Positions 41,023 through 49,927 of a stretch of DNA of 64,000 bases are shown here, one piece after another. Position numbers and translations under genes: made by a program. How positions within the stretch are numbered: position 1 is the stretch's first letter; every line of letters starts with the position of its first letter. The notes beneath the pieces were generated by a model. That model saw nothing but the letters and a program-made list of their open reading frames with translations. It was not told the DNA's origin and did not search any database. Source of the DNA: Streptomyces sp. cf386 (GTDB lineage: Bacteria > Actinomycetota > Actinomycetes > Streptomycetales > Streptomycetaceae); the NCBI RefSeq assembly GCF_900103585.1, contig NZ_FNHV01000001.1:1-64000 (forward strand), in the 5' to 3' direction.

Positions 41023-41925
41023 ATGCCCCTCGGACTGCTCAGGAGTCGACGCTCCCGGGGGGTGCCCGCCGCGGCGTTTCCCGTGCCGTCCGGTGCGGGC
41101 GGCGTGGCCCGCGAGGTCGTGGATCCGGTGGGACTGCCGATGCGGGGCGCCGATGTGACGGTGACGGCGATGGACTCGCACGAGGTCGTGGTGCGGGGCA
41201 CCACGGATCCGTACGGGCTGTTCTTCGCCGCGCTTCCGCCGGGCCACTACGGCCTGCGGATCACCGCCGAGGGCCTCACCCCGCACCAGGAGACCGTGGA
41301 CGTCGTAGGCGGCACGACGCCTCCCACCGCGCGGGTCCAGCTGGTGTCGGGACGGCAGCTGGACCTCCCGGTGCCGGGGACCTGGCTCTTCGACCCGCCG
41401 CACACGGCGATCCGGTTCATCGCCAAGCACGTCGGCATGGCGCACGTCCACGGCCGCTTCGAGCGCTTCACCGGCGGCATACGCGTCGAACCCGACATGG
41501 GCGCCTCCCGGGTGTCGGTACGCATCGAGGCCGCGAGCATCACCACGGGCAACAACACCCGGGACAACCATCTGCGCTCCGGCGACTTCCTGGACGTCGA
41601 GCGCTACCCGTACATCGACTTCACCAGCACGCGTTTCGCGTACCGGGGCGGCACCAAGTGGACGCTCCACGGCTCCCTGACCATGCACGGGATCAGCCGC
41701 TCCGTCGAGCTGGACACCACCTACCTGGGCTCCGTCAACGGCGGATACGGCGAGGAACTGCGCTGCGCGGCCCTGGCCAAGGCGGAGCTGCACCGTGAGG
41801 ACTACACGCTGAACTGGCGCAGCATGCTCGCGCGCGGTATCGCGGTGGTCGGTCCCACGGTCCAGCTGGAGCTGGACGTACAGGCGATGTACCGCACGCA
41901 CGACACCCCGACGCCGCCGAAGTAG
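41023..41925 (+). CDS. YceI family protein with N-terminal carboxypeptidase-like regulatory domain
   Basis: 300 residues. Residues ~22-105 form a CarboxypepD_reg-like beta domain (VVDPVGLPMRGADVTVTAMD; TDPYGLFFAALPPGHYGLRITAEGL). The YceI lipocalin-like domain follows (GTWLFDPPHTAIRFIAKHVGMAHVHGRFERF; DFLDVERYPYIDFTSTRF; LTMHGISRSVELDTTYLG). YceI proteins bind polyisoprenoid lipids. There is no clear signal peptide. The ATG at 41023 has AAAGG eight bases upstream; the nearby GTG at 41014 does not. It follows the aromatic operon by 57 bases and could be read through. Confidence 0.9.
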   Translation: MPLGLLRSRRSRGVPAAAFPVPSGAGGVAREVVDPVGLPMRGADVTVTAMDSHEVVVRGTTDPYGLFFAALPPGHYGLRITAEGLTPHQETVDVVGGTTPPTARVQLVSGRQLDLPVPGTWLFDPPHTAIRFIAKHVGMAHVHGRFERFTGGIRVEPDMGASRVSVRIEAASITTGNNTRDNHLRSGDFLDVERYPYIDFTSTRFAYRGGTKWTLHGSLTMHGISRSVELDTTYLGSVNGGYGEELRCAALAKAELHREDYTLNWRSMLARGIAVVGPTVQLELDVQAMYRTHDTPTPPK

Positions 41926-42027
41926 GCCCTCACAGGGGGTAATGGGCCGGTGTCGGGCTACCTCACGCCACGGTTACAGTTCGCTCAACCTCTGGTTGCG
42001 ACGCGGTGATCGGGTGACTATGGGGAC

Positions 42028-42426
42028 ATGACACTGGCCCAGCGCGCCATGGAGCAACTGGAAGTCTGGCCCGATCTGAGTGCGGGCCCGGCCGGTTGCG
42101 GCGCAGGGCGGGCACTGAGCACCGTCCACAGCGAGATCGTGCACTTCCACTCCGACCGGGACGTGGACCTGCATCTCACGCTCCCGGCCATCCAGCGCAT
42201 CCACGGCGACCTCAAGGAATCGACCGCGGTCAGGCTGGTGCCGGGCTCCCGTTGGGTGACCGTTCACCTGGACTGCGACGCGGACGTGGACCTGCTGATG
42301 AGCCTGGTCAGCGTCGCCCTCAAGGCCCATCAGACCGGGCCGTCCCCCACCGGCCACCAGGCCCGGTCCGAGTGCAACTTCCGGCGCGTCACGGTGCTGC
42401 CCCGCGCCGAGGCCGGGAGCTGCTGA
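42028..42426 (+). CDS. DUF5519 / luciferase-domain protein
   Basis: 132 residues. The fold signature is EIVHFHSDRDVDLHLTLPAIQRIHGDLKESTAVRLVPGSRWVTVHLDCDADVDLLMSLVSVAL (residues ~34-97 summarised), typical of the short luciferase-like domain proteins of actinomycetes. Its biochemical role is unknown and it is not a light-producing enzyme. It is convergent with the PPK2 gene, with only three bases between the stops. Confidence 0.82.
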   Translation: MTLAQRAMEQLEVWPDLSAGPAGCGAGRALSTVHSEIVHFHSDRDVDLHLTLPAIQRIHGDLKESTAVRLVPGSRWVTVHLDCDADVDLLMSLVSVALKAHQTGPSPTGHQARSECNFRRVTVLPRAEAGSC

Positions 42427-42429
42427 GCC

Positions 42430-43323
42430 TCAGCTCTCGTCCCCGGAGTCGTCCTCCCCCGCCTCCAGCAGGCCCGCGGCCGCGCCGACGATCCGGGGGT
42501 CGGCGGTGCCGACGACCTCCTCGTCCTTGTCGCCGTAGTCGAAGCGGGCCAGCACACTGCGCATGGCCTCGACGCGGGCCCGCTTCTTGTCGTTGCTCTT
42601 GACCACCGTCCAGGGCGCGTGGTCGGTGTCCGTCTCGCGGAACATGGCGACCTTGGCGGCGGTGTAGTCGCTCCATCGGTCCAGGGACGCCAGGTCCATC
42701 GGGCTCAGCTTCCACTGGCGTACGGGGTCGACCTGGCGGATGGTGAACCGGGTGCGCTGCTCGCCCTGGGACACCGAGAACCAGAACTTGATCAGGTCCA
42801 CGCCGTCGTCCACGAGCATCCGCTCGAAGGCGGGCGCCTGCCGCATGAAGCGCCGGTACTCGTCGTCGGTGCAGAAGCCCATCACGCGCTCCACGCCGGC
42901 CCGGTTGTACCAGGACCGGTCGAACAGCACGATCTCGCCCGCGGTCGGCAGATGTTCCACGTACCTCTGGAAGTACCACTGCCCGCGTTCCCGCTCGGTC
43001 GGCTTCTCCAGGGCCACCACGCGGGCACCGCGCGGATTGAGGTGCTCCGTGAACCGCTTGATCGTGCCGCCCTTGCCGGCCGCGTCCCGCCCCTCGAAGA
43101 CGATGACGAGACGCCGGCCGCTCTCCTTGATCCAGCTCTGCAGCTTCAGCAGTTCGATCTGCTGGAGCCGCTTGTGCCACTCGTACTCCGGACGCTCCAT
43201 GCGCTGCTCGTACGGGTAGTTCTCGCGCCAGGTGTCCACCAGGCTGCCGTCCGGCCTGATCAGCACGGGGTCGTCCTGATCGGTGTAGTCGACGCGCAGC
43301 CCTGACAACAGTTCGGTTTCCAT
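42430..43323 (-). CDS. ppk2: Polyphosphate kinase 2 family protein
   Basis: 297 residues, a one-domain PPK2 of the class using ADP or GDP. Walker A is VFEGRDAAGKGGTIKRF (~70-86), Walker B LFDRSWYNRAGVERVMGFC, and the lid region has the arginine-rich RTRFTIRQVDPVRQWKLSPMD. It transfers phosphate between polyphosphate and nucleotides in the cytoplasm. The ATG at 43323 has only a weak ribosome-binding site; a longer reading frame to 43371 adds a non-homologous stretch. Confidence 0.94.
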   Translation of the reverse strand: METELLSGLRVDYTDQDDPVLIRPDGSLVDTWRENYPYEQRMERPEYEWHKRLQQIELLKLQSWIKESGRRLVIVFEGRDAAGKGGTIKRFTEHLNPRGARVVALEKPTERERGQWYFQRYVEHLPTAGEIVLFDRSWYNRAGVERVMGFCTDDEYRRFMRQAPAFERMLVDDGVDLIKFWFSVSQGEQRTRFTIRQVDPVRQWKLSPMDLASLDRWSDYTAAKVAMFRETDTDHAPWTVVKSNDKKRARVEAMRSVLARFDYGDKDEEVVGTADPRIVGAAAGLLEAGEDDSGDES

Positions 43324-43374
43324 ACACCGATGCAAGCGAGCGCTTTCGTACGCCCGGCTAACCCCAGGCAAAGA

Positions 43375-44397
43375 TCAGCTATAGGAGACGTCCGATGTGC
43401 TGTACCGGCAGTGCGTGCCGTCGGGTCCGCTGCCGGTCTCGCTGGGTTCGTCGCCGCTGTCGTTGCCCTGGAAACGGTCGCAGACGGTGATGTCCCTGCC
43501 GCTGTCGCCGGTGATCGTCACGCCCGAGAGGGTGGCCGTGTCGCCGTAGTTGGCGTTGATCCCGGCTATGGCGTTGCCCGGGCCGGTCACCTGCACGCCG
43601 CTGATGACGACGTGGCGTCGGTACTGGGTGCCGCAGTTGCCGCACGAGCGGTAGAGCTTGCCGAAGTCCGCGACCTGGAAGTCCGTGATGGTCACGGTTC
43701 CGGCGCCGTTGTGCTGGAAGACCTTGTCGTCCGCGTGCCGCGCACCGCCGCCCAGGACGCGGTACGTCGCCGCCGCGGACGCCCCCTTGAAGGTGGCCGC
43801 GTCCTCGCCGACGTCTTCCCACCACACGTTCCGCAGGGTGCAACTGCCCAGGCAGTGCACTCCGTCGGCGGCCGGGGCGCCGAGGACCACGTTCTTCAAG
43901 GTCGCCCCGTCGGCGAGTTCGAAGAGCGGGTCCTGGTCCTCGTCCTGGCCGTCACCGCCGAGGGCTCCCGAGCCGCGGAAGCGCTTGAGGCCGCCGTCAT
44001 AGCTGCCGGAGACCTCGATGGTGGCGGTCACCGGCCGGTCGGTCGTGGGGGTGGGCCAGGCGGCGAAGGCGGTGGACGGGCGAGCGGCGGCGGTCGGCTT
44101 CGCCGAGGGGATGACGCTCCTGCGGGGCGACGCCTTCGAGGGGGACGGGGACGCCGACGACTTGGACGGCGACGGGGAGACCGAGGTGGGCGTCGAGGAC
44201 GCGGTCGGGCGGGGGCCGCTCGCCTCCTGGAGCGTCGAGTTCCCGCCCTTCGCCGGGTCCGCCCCGGAGTCGGGCCTGGCCATCAGCAGTGCGGCCGCAG
44301 CGATCACGGTGATGGTCAACGCGCCGATCAGCAGGGGGCGGCGGTCGGGTCTCCTACGGTGCTGGCTGCGCCTGCGCGGGGTCGCTCCGGTACTCAT
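43375..44397 (-). CDS. Secreted pectate lyase (PL3 type)
   Basis: 340 residues. A basic N-terminus and hydrophobic segment (PLLIGALTITVIAAAALLMA) act as signal or anchor. A Ser/Pro/Thr-rich linker spans ~50-110, and the catalytic right-handed beta-helix follows: TIEVSGSYDGGLKRF, LKNVVLGAPAADGVHCLGSCTLRNVWWEDVGEDAATFKG, ADDKVFQHNGAGTVTI. These are diagnostic of PL3 pectate lyases. The linker would hold the enzyme near the wall, where it cleaves plant polygalacturonate using Ca2+. Confidence 0.92.
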   Translation of the reverse strand: MSTGATPRRRSQHRRRPDRRPLLIGALTITVIAAAALLMARPDSGADPAKGGNSTLQEASGPRPTASSTPTSVSPSPSKSSASPSPSKASPRRSVIPSAKPTAAARPSTAFAAWPTPTTDRPVTATIEVSGSYDGGLKRFRGSGALGGDGQDEDQDPLFELADGATLKNVVLGAPAADGVHCLGSCTLRNVWWEDVGEDAATFKGASAAATYRVLGGGARHADDKVFQHNGAGTVTITDFQVADFGKLYRSCGNCGTQYRRHVVISGVQVTGPGNAIAGINANYGDTATLSGVTITGDSGRDITVCDRFQGNDSGDEPSETGSGPDGTHCRYSTSDVSYS

Positions 44398-44525
44398 GCG
44401 GTGGCTCTCGTTCGGTCTCGGGGAGGCGGCGGGAAGCCTCCTCGACCGACAGTCGCCGCCGAGCGCTCAGAGGTTGCCGATCAGTTTCCGGGCGAGATCA
44501 CCATGATCGGGTCGCGGTGATCGAG

Positions 44526-44990
44526 TCACCGTGATGCGGACTCGACGAGCCGGGCGAGGTTGGCCAGCGCCATGCGCGTGCCCGTCTCGTTGTCCTCGGC
44601 CGGTACGGCGTCGGGGATGCCCTCGTGCACGACGAGGGCGTCCGTGCCGCCGTCGGCGTCGGTGAGGGTGGTGGTCATCGTCATCGTGCCGCCCAGGGCG
44701 GGGTCGTCGGTCTCGAACTCGACCGCCTCGACCACCCGCTCGTCCGGCACGAGCCGCACGAAGTGACCGTGATAGGTGTCGGTGTGCGGGGCCGACTTCC
44801 CGGTCCCGGTCGGCAGGTCGTACGTCAGCGAGACGCGGAACGCCCCTCCTTCGCGGGCGTCGAACGCGTGCACCCGGGCGGTCATGCCGTCCGGCACCCG
44901 CCACCGCGCGACGGCGTCCGCGTCCAGCAGGGCCCGGTAGACGGCCGCACGCGAGGCGTTCACATGCCAGGAGACCCGCGTCGAGTACAT
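44526..44990 (-). CDS. SRPBCC (AHSA1-like) family protein
   Basis: 154 residues. It starts STRVSWHVNASRAAVYRALLDADAVARWRVPDGM, the standard opening of the START/AHSA1 fold, and continues with GGAFRVSLTYD and HGHFVRLVPDERVVEAVEFETDDPALGGTMTMTTTLTDADGGT. These proteins bind hydrophobic ligands or chaperones; no specific role is known. It diverges from the amidohydrolase gene with 100 bases between. Confidence 0.9.
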   Translation of the reverse strand: MYSTRVSWHVNASRAAVYRALLDADAVARWRVPDGMTARVHAFDAREGGAFRVSLTYDLPTGTGKSAPHTDTYHGHFVRLVPDERVVEAVEFETDDPALGGTMTMTTTLTDADGGTDALVVHEGIPDAVPAEDNETGTRMALANLARLVESASR

Positions 44991-45090
44991 GGCCTCACGA
45001 TAGGGGTGCGCATGGTGTGCCGCTCCCCGGACGGGAAGGGTTGGATGTGTGTGACGTCCGCGTTCCGACCCCTCCCGAGAGGCGGCACCC

Positions 45091-45903
45091 ATGCCCGTCA
45101 TCGACGCCTGGATGCAGCATCCGACGCCGCGCCACGCCAACCACGAGATGTTCGAGTCGCTGCGCCGGTGGACCGGTATGGAGACGCTCGACAAGCCGCT
45201 GCCGGTCGAGGTCACGGTGGCGGCGCTGGAGGCCGCGGACGTGGAGATCGGCCTCGCCGCCGCCTGGTACGGGCCGCAGGGCGCGCTGATCGACAACGAC
45301 GAGGTGGCCGCCTTCGTCGAGCAGTCCGGCGGGCGGCTGCGCGCAGTGGCGGGCGCCGATCTCGCCCGGCCGATGGCCGCCGTACGGGAACTGCGGCGCG
45401 CCGTCGAGGAGTCGGGCTTCGTGGCGCTGCGCGTCATCCCGTGGCTGTGGGAACTGCCGCCCACGGACCGGCTGTACTACCCGCTGTACGCGGCCTGCGT
45501 GGACCTCGGCGTGCCGTTCTGCACCCAGGTCGGGCACACCGGTCCGCTGCGGCCGTCGGAGACGGGGCGGCCGATCCCGTACATCGACCAGGTCGCCCTG
45601 GACTTCCCCGAGCTCACCATCGTGTGCGGGCACATCGGCTACCCGTGGACGACGGAGATGATCGCGGTCGCCGACAAGCACGCGAACGTCTTCATCGACA
45701 CCAGCGCCTACACCGCCCGCCGCTATCCGCCGGAACTGGTGGAGTACCTGCGCGGCCGGGGCCGCCGCAAGGTCCTGTTCGGCTCCAACTACCCGATGAT
45801 CACGCCGAGTCGGGCCCTGGAGCACCTGGACGCCCTGAACCTGGACGAGGAGACGCGGGAGCTGTTCCTGCACGGCAACGCCCGCCGCGTCTTCGCCCTC
45901 TGA
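45091..45903 (+). CDS. Amidohydrolase family 2 protein
   Basis: 270 residues. The N-terminus MPVIDAWMQHP takes the place of the usual DxHxH metal site: only the last His remains, so metal binding may be altered. Later parts are typical: FCTQVGHTGPL, IVCGHIGYPWTTEMIAVADKHANVFIDTSAY and VLFGSNYPMITP with the final Asx/Asp metal ligand position. Related proteins are decarboxylases or lactone hydrolases. It is convergent with the glucarate dehydratase gene, so a shared pathway is only suggestive. AGGCGG precedes the ATG. Confidence 0.87.
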   Translation: MPVIDAWMQHPTPRHANHEMFESLRRWTGMETLDKPLPVEVTVAALEAADVEIGLAAAWYGPQGALIDNDEVAAFVEQSGGRLRAVAGADLARPMAAVRELRRAVEESGFVALRVIPWLWELPPTDRLYYPLYAACVDLGVPFCTQVGHTGPLRPSETGRPIPYIDQVALDFPELTIVCGHIGYPWTTEMIAVADKHANVFIDTSAYTARRYPPELVEYLRGRGRRKVLFGSNYPMITPSRALEHLDALNLDEETRELFLHGNARRVFAL

Positions 45904-45924
45904 CGGCGGCCCCCGAAACCCGGC

Positions 45925-47253
45925 TCAGCGCACCAGACAGGGCCGCTTCGCGTCGAAGGTCCAGCCCTCGATCAGGTACTGCATCCCGGCCGCGTCGTTC
46001 CGTCCCGACAGCGCCTTCTCCTGGTACAGCTCATGCGCGGCGAGGAGCCGCTCCCTGTCCAGGCGGACTCCCAGTCCGGGTGTGTCCGGTACGGCGACCT
46101 CGCCGCCCGCGATCCTGGGCGGTTCCACGGTGAGCCGTTCCCGTCCCTCCTGCCAGATCCAGTGTGTGTCCAGGGCGTTGTACTCACCGGGGGCCGCCGC
46201 TCCGCAGTGGGCCATCATCGCCAGGGAGATGTCGAAGTGGTTGTTGGAGTGGCAGCCCCAGGTCAGCCCCATTGCGTTGCAGAGCTGGGCGACGCGCACC
46301 GAGCCCTGCATGGTCCAGAAGTGCGGGTCGGCGAGCGGGATGGACACCGACTGCAGAGCCAGGGCGTGGGTCAGCTGGCGCCAGTCCGTGGCGATCATGT
46401 TGGTCGCCGTGGGCAGCCCGGTGGCCCGGCGGAACTCGGCGAGGATCTCCCGGCCCGAGTACCCGCCCTCTGCTCCGCAGGGGTCCTCGGCGTAGGCGAG
46501 CGTGCCGACGAGCGGGCGGCACAGCTCGACGGCCTCGCGCAGGGACCAGGCACCGTTGGGGTCGAGGGTGATGCGCGCCTCGGGGAAGCGCTCCTTGAGC
46601 GCCCGTACGGCCTTGACCTCCTCCGCGCCCGGCAGGACACCGCCCTTGAGCTTGAAGTCGCGGAAGCCGTAGTGGTCGTAGGTGGCCTCGGCCTGTCGGA
46701 CGATCGCCTCGGGGGTCAGCGCCTCCTCGTGCCGGACGCGGTACCACCCGACGGCCGAGTCGGGATCGCGGACGTAGTCCAGGTCGGTGCGGTCCGGGTC
46801 GCCGACGTAGAAGAGATACCCGAGCACCCGTACGGCGTCGCGCTGTTGGCCGTCGCCGAGCAGGGCGGCGACCGGGACTTCCAGGTGCTGGCCGAGCAGG
46901 TCGAGGAGGGCCGACTCGACGGCGGTCACCGCGTGCACCGTCGTCCGCAGGTCGAAGGTCTGCGCGCCGCGACCGCCCGAGTCGCGGTCGGCGAAGGTCG
47001 CCTCGATCGCGCGCAGGACACGCTTGTAGTCGCCGACGCGGGCGCCGACGACGAGCGGTTCGGCGTCGCGCAGGGTCTGGGTGATCTTCTCCCCGCCGGG
47101 CACCTCGCCCAGGCCGGTACGGCCCTCGGAGTCCTCCAGAACGACGACGTTGCGTGTGAAGTACGGGGCGTGGGCCCCGGAGAGGTTGAGGAGCATCGAG
47201 TCGCGGCCGGCGACCGGATAGACGGAGAGGCGGGTGACGACGGGCTGACTCAT
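45925..47253 (-). CDS. gudD: Glucarate dehydratase, enolase superfamily
   Basis: 442 residues. The enolase-fold catalytic residues are visible: KxK in [12 protein letters not shown], the metal ligands Asp in ITLDPNGAW, Glu in LAYAEDPCG and Asn in [11 protein letters not shown], and the catalytic His in [11 protein letters not shown]. It dehydrates D-glucarate (or L-idarate) to 5-keto-4-deoxyglucarate. It follows the GntP permease gene by 83 bases on the same strand, so uptake and first step are co-expressed. It has no obvious aldolase partner here. Confidence 0.94.
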   Translation of the reverse strand: MSQPVVTRLSVYPVAGRDSMLLNLSGAHAPYFTRNVVVLEDSEGRTGLGEVPGGEKITQTLRDAEPLVVGARVGDYKRVLRAIEATFADRDSGGRGAQTFDLRTTVHAVTAVESALLDLLGQHLEVPVAALLGDGQQRDAVRVLGYLFYVGDPDRTDLDYVRDPDSAVGWYRVRHEEALTPEAIVRQAEATYDHYGFRDFKLKGGVLPGAEEVKAVRALKERFPEARITLDPNGAWSLREAVELCRPLVGTLAYAEDPCGAEGGYSGREILAEFRRATGLPTATNMIATDWRQLTHALALQSVSIPLADPHFWTMQGSVRVAQLCNAMGLTWGCHSNNHFDISLAMMAHCGAAAPGEYNALDTHWIWQEGRERLTVEPPRIAGGEVAVPDTPGLGVRLDRERLLAAHELYQEKALSGRNDAAGMQYLIEGWTFDAKRPCLVR

Positions 47254-47336
47254 GGCTGGGCGGATGCCGTTCTCGTGAGGGGGTGGTGGGCGGTCGAGGG
47301 GTGGTGGGACATCCAGGTGAGGGATGGTGGGCGGGG

Positions 47337-48674
47337 TCAGATGCTGAGGGCGTCCAGGACCTGTTCCAGGACGAGTACACCGCCCAGGCCCAGGATCGCC
47401 AGGACCGTCGTGTACGTCGTACGGGCCTTGATGGCGTCCAGGACGGAGAGGTTGAAGTACTCCTTGAACATCCAGAAGCCCGGGTCGTTGACGTGGGAGA
47501 AGGCGATCGAGCCGCAGGAGACGGCGAGCACCATGACCTCGGGGTGGACCCCGCTGCCCGCGAGCAGGGGCAGGGCCACGCCGGAGGCGGTGACGACGGC
47601 GACGGTCGCGGAGCCGAGGGCCACGCGGAGGATGGCGGCGATCAGCCAGGCCAGGATGATCGGCGAGATGGACCAACCGTCGGTCGCGTCCTTGATGTAG
47701 TCGGAAATCCCGCCCTCGACAAGGACGTTCTTGAAGGCGCCGCCCGCGCCGATGACCAGCAGGATCATCGCCATCGCCTGGGCGGCCTCCTTGCAGGAGG
47801 CGCTGACCTCGGCCAGGCTGCGGCCGATGCGCGGGCCGAACGCCCAGATCGCCACGAGCAGGGTGAGCAGCAGGGCGATCGGCGCGGAGCCGATGAAGGC
47901 GATGAAGTGCAGCAGGCCGTTGTCGCCGGAGGCCGCCAGGTCGGTCACCGCGGCGCCGGCGATCAGCACCACCGGCAGCAGGGCGACGGACAGCGACCAT
48001 CCCAGGCCCGGCATCTCGTCGTCCTCGAAGACCCGCTCGCTCACCAGGCCCTTGGGGATGGCCGGGTTCATCGCCCGCACGAAGGGCAGGCGCGGCCACA
48101 GCAGGGCGATGAGGGCGCCGACCGGGACGGCGATGAACAGGCCGTAGAACAGGGTCAGTCCGACGGACGCGTGGAAGGTGGCGGCCACCGCGGTGGGGCC
48201 GGGGTGCGGCGGCAGGAAGCTGTGCATGGTGGACAGGGCGATCGACATGGGCAGGCCCACCCACAGCAGGTTCGCCCGGGTGACCCGGACGAGGGTGAAG
48301 GCGATCGGGACGATGATGACGAAGGCGACCTCGTAGAACATCGTCACGCCGATGAGCATGGCGGTCAGCACCATGGCCACCTGGACCCAGCGGGGCCCGC
48401 ACACCTCCAGGAGCTTGCCGGCTATGCGCTGGGCGGCTCCGGAGTCCCCCATCACCCGGCCGACCATGGCGCCGAGGCCGATGGTGAGCATGGTGTCGCC
48501 TATCTGGCCGCCGATGCCCTCGGCGAGCACGTCCGGGATCTTCTCCACCCCGATGCCCTGCACCAGGCCGACGCCCACGGCCACCAGAAGCAGGGCGGCG
48601 AAGCCGTTCAGCCTGAGCTTGGTCATCAGGAAGAGCAGGACCAGGACACTGATCCCGACCACCACGAGCGGCAT
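47337..48674 (-). CDS. GntP family gluconate/sugar-acid permease
   Basis: 445 residues with about twelve membrane helices. The N-terminal [42 protein letters not shown] and the later [17 protein letters not shown], a GntP hallmark, and [16 protein letters not shown] are characteristic. Substrates are gluconate-type acids; next to gudD, glucarate or a related uronate-derived acid is likely. The ATG at 48674 has AAGGAG upstream. Transcription starts from the promoter at 48764-48792. Confidence 0.94.
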   Translation of the reverse strand: MPLVVVGISVLVLLFLMTKLRLNGFAALLLVAVGVGLVQGIGVEKIPDVLAEGIGGQIGDTMLTIGLGAMVGRVMGDSGAAQRIAGKLLEVCGPRWVQVAMVLTAMLIGVTMFYEVAFVIIVPIAFTLVRVTRANLLWVGLPMSIALSTMHSFLPPHPGPTAVAATFHASVGLTLFYGLFIAVPVGALIALLWPRLPFVRAMNPAIPKGLVSERVFEDDEMPGLGWSLSVALLPVVLIAGAAVTDLAASGDNGLLHFIAFIGSAPIALLLTLLVAIWAFGPRIGRSLAEVSASCKEAAQAMAMILLVIGAGGAFKNVLVEGGISDYIKDATDGWSISPIILAWLIAAILRVALGSATVAVVTASGVALPLLAGSGVHPEVMVLAVSCGSIAFSHVNDPGFWMFKEYFNLSVLDAIKARTTYTTVLAILGLGGVLVLEQVLDALSI

Positions 48675-48744
48675 ATGTCGGTTCTCCTTTGAACGTCGGC
48701 CGCTTCTGTCCAACCCACTGAATGGGGTCCTCACATGAAGACGC

Positions 48745-48762
48745 CGTCTACATATGAAGACG
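48745..48762. promoter_or_regulatory. Operator of the gntP-gudD operon (candidate)
   Basis: CGTCTACATATGAAGACG is an 18-base palindrome with one mismatched pair. Its right half recurs as CACATGAAGACG at 48732-48743, in direct repeat 19 bases away. It lies immediately downstream of the -10 element, over the expected start point. No regulator gene is nearby; a GntR or IclR protein encoded elsewhere would be typical. Confidence 0.65.
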
Positions 48763-48763
48763 G

Positions 48764-48792
48764 AGATTATGGTCGTGGATGGTCAAGGTCAA
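48764..48792 (-). promoter_or_regulatory. Sigma-70-like promoter for gntP-gudD
   Basis: On the minus strand TTGACC (48787-48792) and TAATCT (48764-48769) are separated by 17 bases. The -35 is followed by a second TTGACC copy within the spacer. It is the best-defined vegetative promoter in this region and is followed by the palindrome at 48745-48762. Confidence 0.7.
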
Positions 48793-48811
48793 TGGGTCTG
48801 CATGGGTGGAT

Positions 48812-49270
48812 TCACTCGGCGGCCGGCGCGAAGGCCTGCCAACCGCTCCAGTGCTGGACGGTGATCACGATCACCGGTCCGTCCGGCGGCTGCCGCCGGT
48901 ACTGGGGGTACTTCTGCCGCAGCAACTCGATGGCGGCGGCGTACTCGTCGGGTGCGTCCGGTGGTTCGGGTGCGTCGGGCGGCAGGATCCGGGCGCCGCC
49001 GTCCACCCTGACCCACCACAGGCGGTCCCAGTCGTCGTCGTACGCGTCCGCCAACAGGCAGACGGCCGGGCGGACGGCGATGTTGTGCAGCCGCCTGAGC
49101 TGGCGCGACCGCTTCGGCTTGCCGTCGACGGCGGTGACGATCTCGTCGCCGCGCACCGCGAAGACGACCGGCACCAGATGCGGACGGCCCTCGGGGTCGA
49201 CCGTGGCCAGCCGTGCCACCGGCGCCGCGGTGAACCGCCCGCGTGCCTCGTCCCGCTCCATGTCCGGCAT
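48812..49270 (-). CDS. F420/FMN-dependent PPOX-class oxidoreductase
   Basis: 152 residues. It has the split-barrel pattern of the TIGR03668 group of actinobacterial PPOX proteins: RFTAAPVARLATVDPEGRPHLVPVVFAV (~12-39), ADAYDDDWDRLWWVRVDGGARIL, then a C-terminal ELLRQKYPQYRRQPPDGPVIVI. These bind the deazaflavin F420 or FMN and reduce unknown substrates. GAGGGAG lies five bases before the ATG. It diverges from archease and its stop lies near the gntP promoter. Confidence 0.88.
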   Translation of the reverse strand: MPDMERDEARGRFTAAPVARLATVDPEGRPHLVPVVFAVRGDEIVTAVDGKPKRSRQLRRLHNIAVRPAVCLLADAYDDDWDRLWWVRVDGGARILPPDAPEPPDAPDEYAAAIELLRQKYPQYRRQPPDGPVIVITVQHWSGWQAFAPAAE

Positions 49271-49371
49271 CTCGGCTCCCTCGGTCGCGGCGGTACGGCC
49301 TGCCCCGTCTCGGGTACCCCTATCCGTGTAACGCCCTCCTCGGGCACGACTCGGCGGATCAGGTGGTACCG

Positions 49372-49827
49372 ATGGTCGGTGACCCGGACGACGACATCGA
49401 GACACGCCGGAGCGGTGGCAGCGGCCATCGGACGGTGCCGCACACGGCCGACGTGCGGATCGAGGCATGGGGCGTGAGCCGGGAGCGCTGTCTGGTGGAG
49501 GCCGCGCTCGGGATGGTGGAGTGCTTCGCGGACCTCACGGCGGTACGGCCCACCTCGGTGGAGCGGGTGCGCCTCGAGGAGGACAGCGACGAGGAACTGC
49601 TGACCGCGCTCCTCGACGAGGTCGTCTTCCGCCTCGACGTGGACGGCCGGGTCCCCGTCGACCTGGAGGCGGACACCACGGACGGCGACCTCGACGTACG
49701 GCTCGCACTCGCCGACCTGGCGGACGTGGAGGTCACCGGCGCCACGCCGAAGGGAATCTCGTGGCACGGGCTGCACTTCGGGCCGGGTCCGTATGGGTGG
49801 TCGTGTGCGGTGACGGTAGACGTGTGA
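49372..49827 (+). CDS. Archease
   Basis: 151 residues. Archease features: HRTVPHTADVRIEAWG (with the conserved metal-binding Asp), LVEAALGMVECFADL, DEELLTALLDEVVFRLDVDG, and the C-terminal GISWHGLHFGPGPYGWSCAVTVDV with the second metal site. Archease stimulates guanylation of RtcB-type RNA ligases. The rtcB gene is on the opposite strand, converging with it, 100 bases away. Such proximity supports a functional pair, although they cannot share a transcript. Confidence 0.93.
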   Translation: MVGDPDDDIETRRSGGSGHRTVPHTADVRIEAWGVSRERCLVEAALGMVECFADLTAVRPTSVERVRLEEDSDEELLTALLDEVVFRLDVDGRVPVDLEADTTDGDLDVRLALADLADVEVTGATPKGISWHGLHFGPGPYGWSCAVTVDV

Positions 49828-49927
49828 GACGTTCGAGACGTGTGAGACGTGTGAGGGATACGGCCGTGCAGGCGCCGTGAGGGCCGTACGACCCCGCCCG
49901 ACGTCAGGCCTTCCCCTCCAGGCGGCC

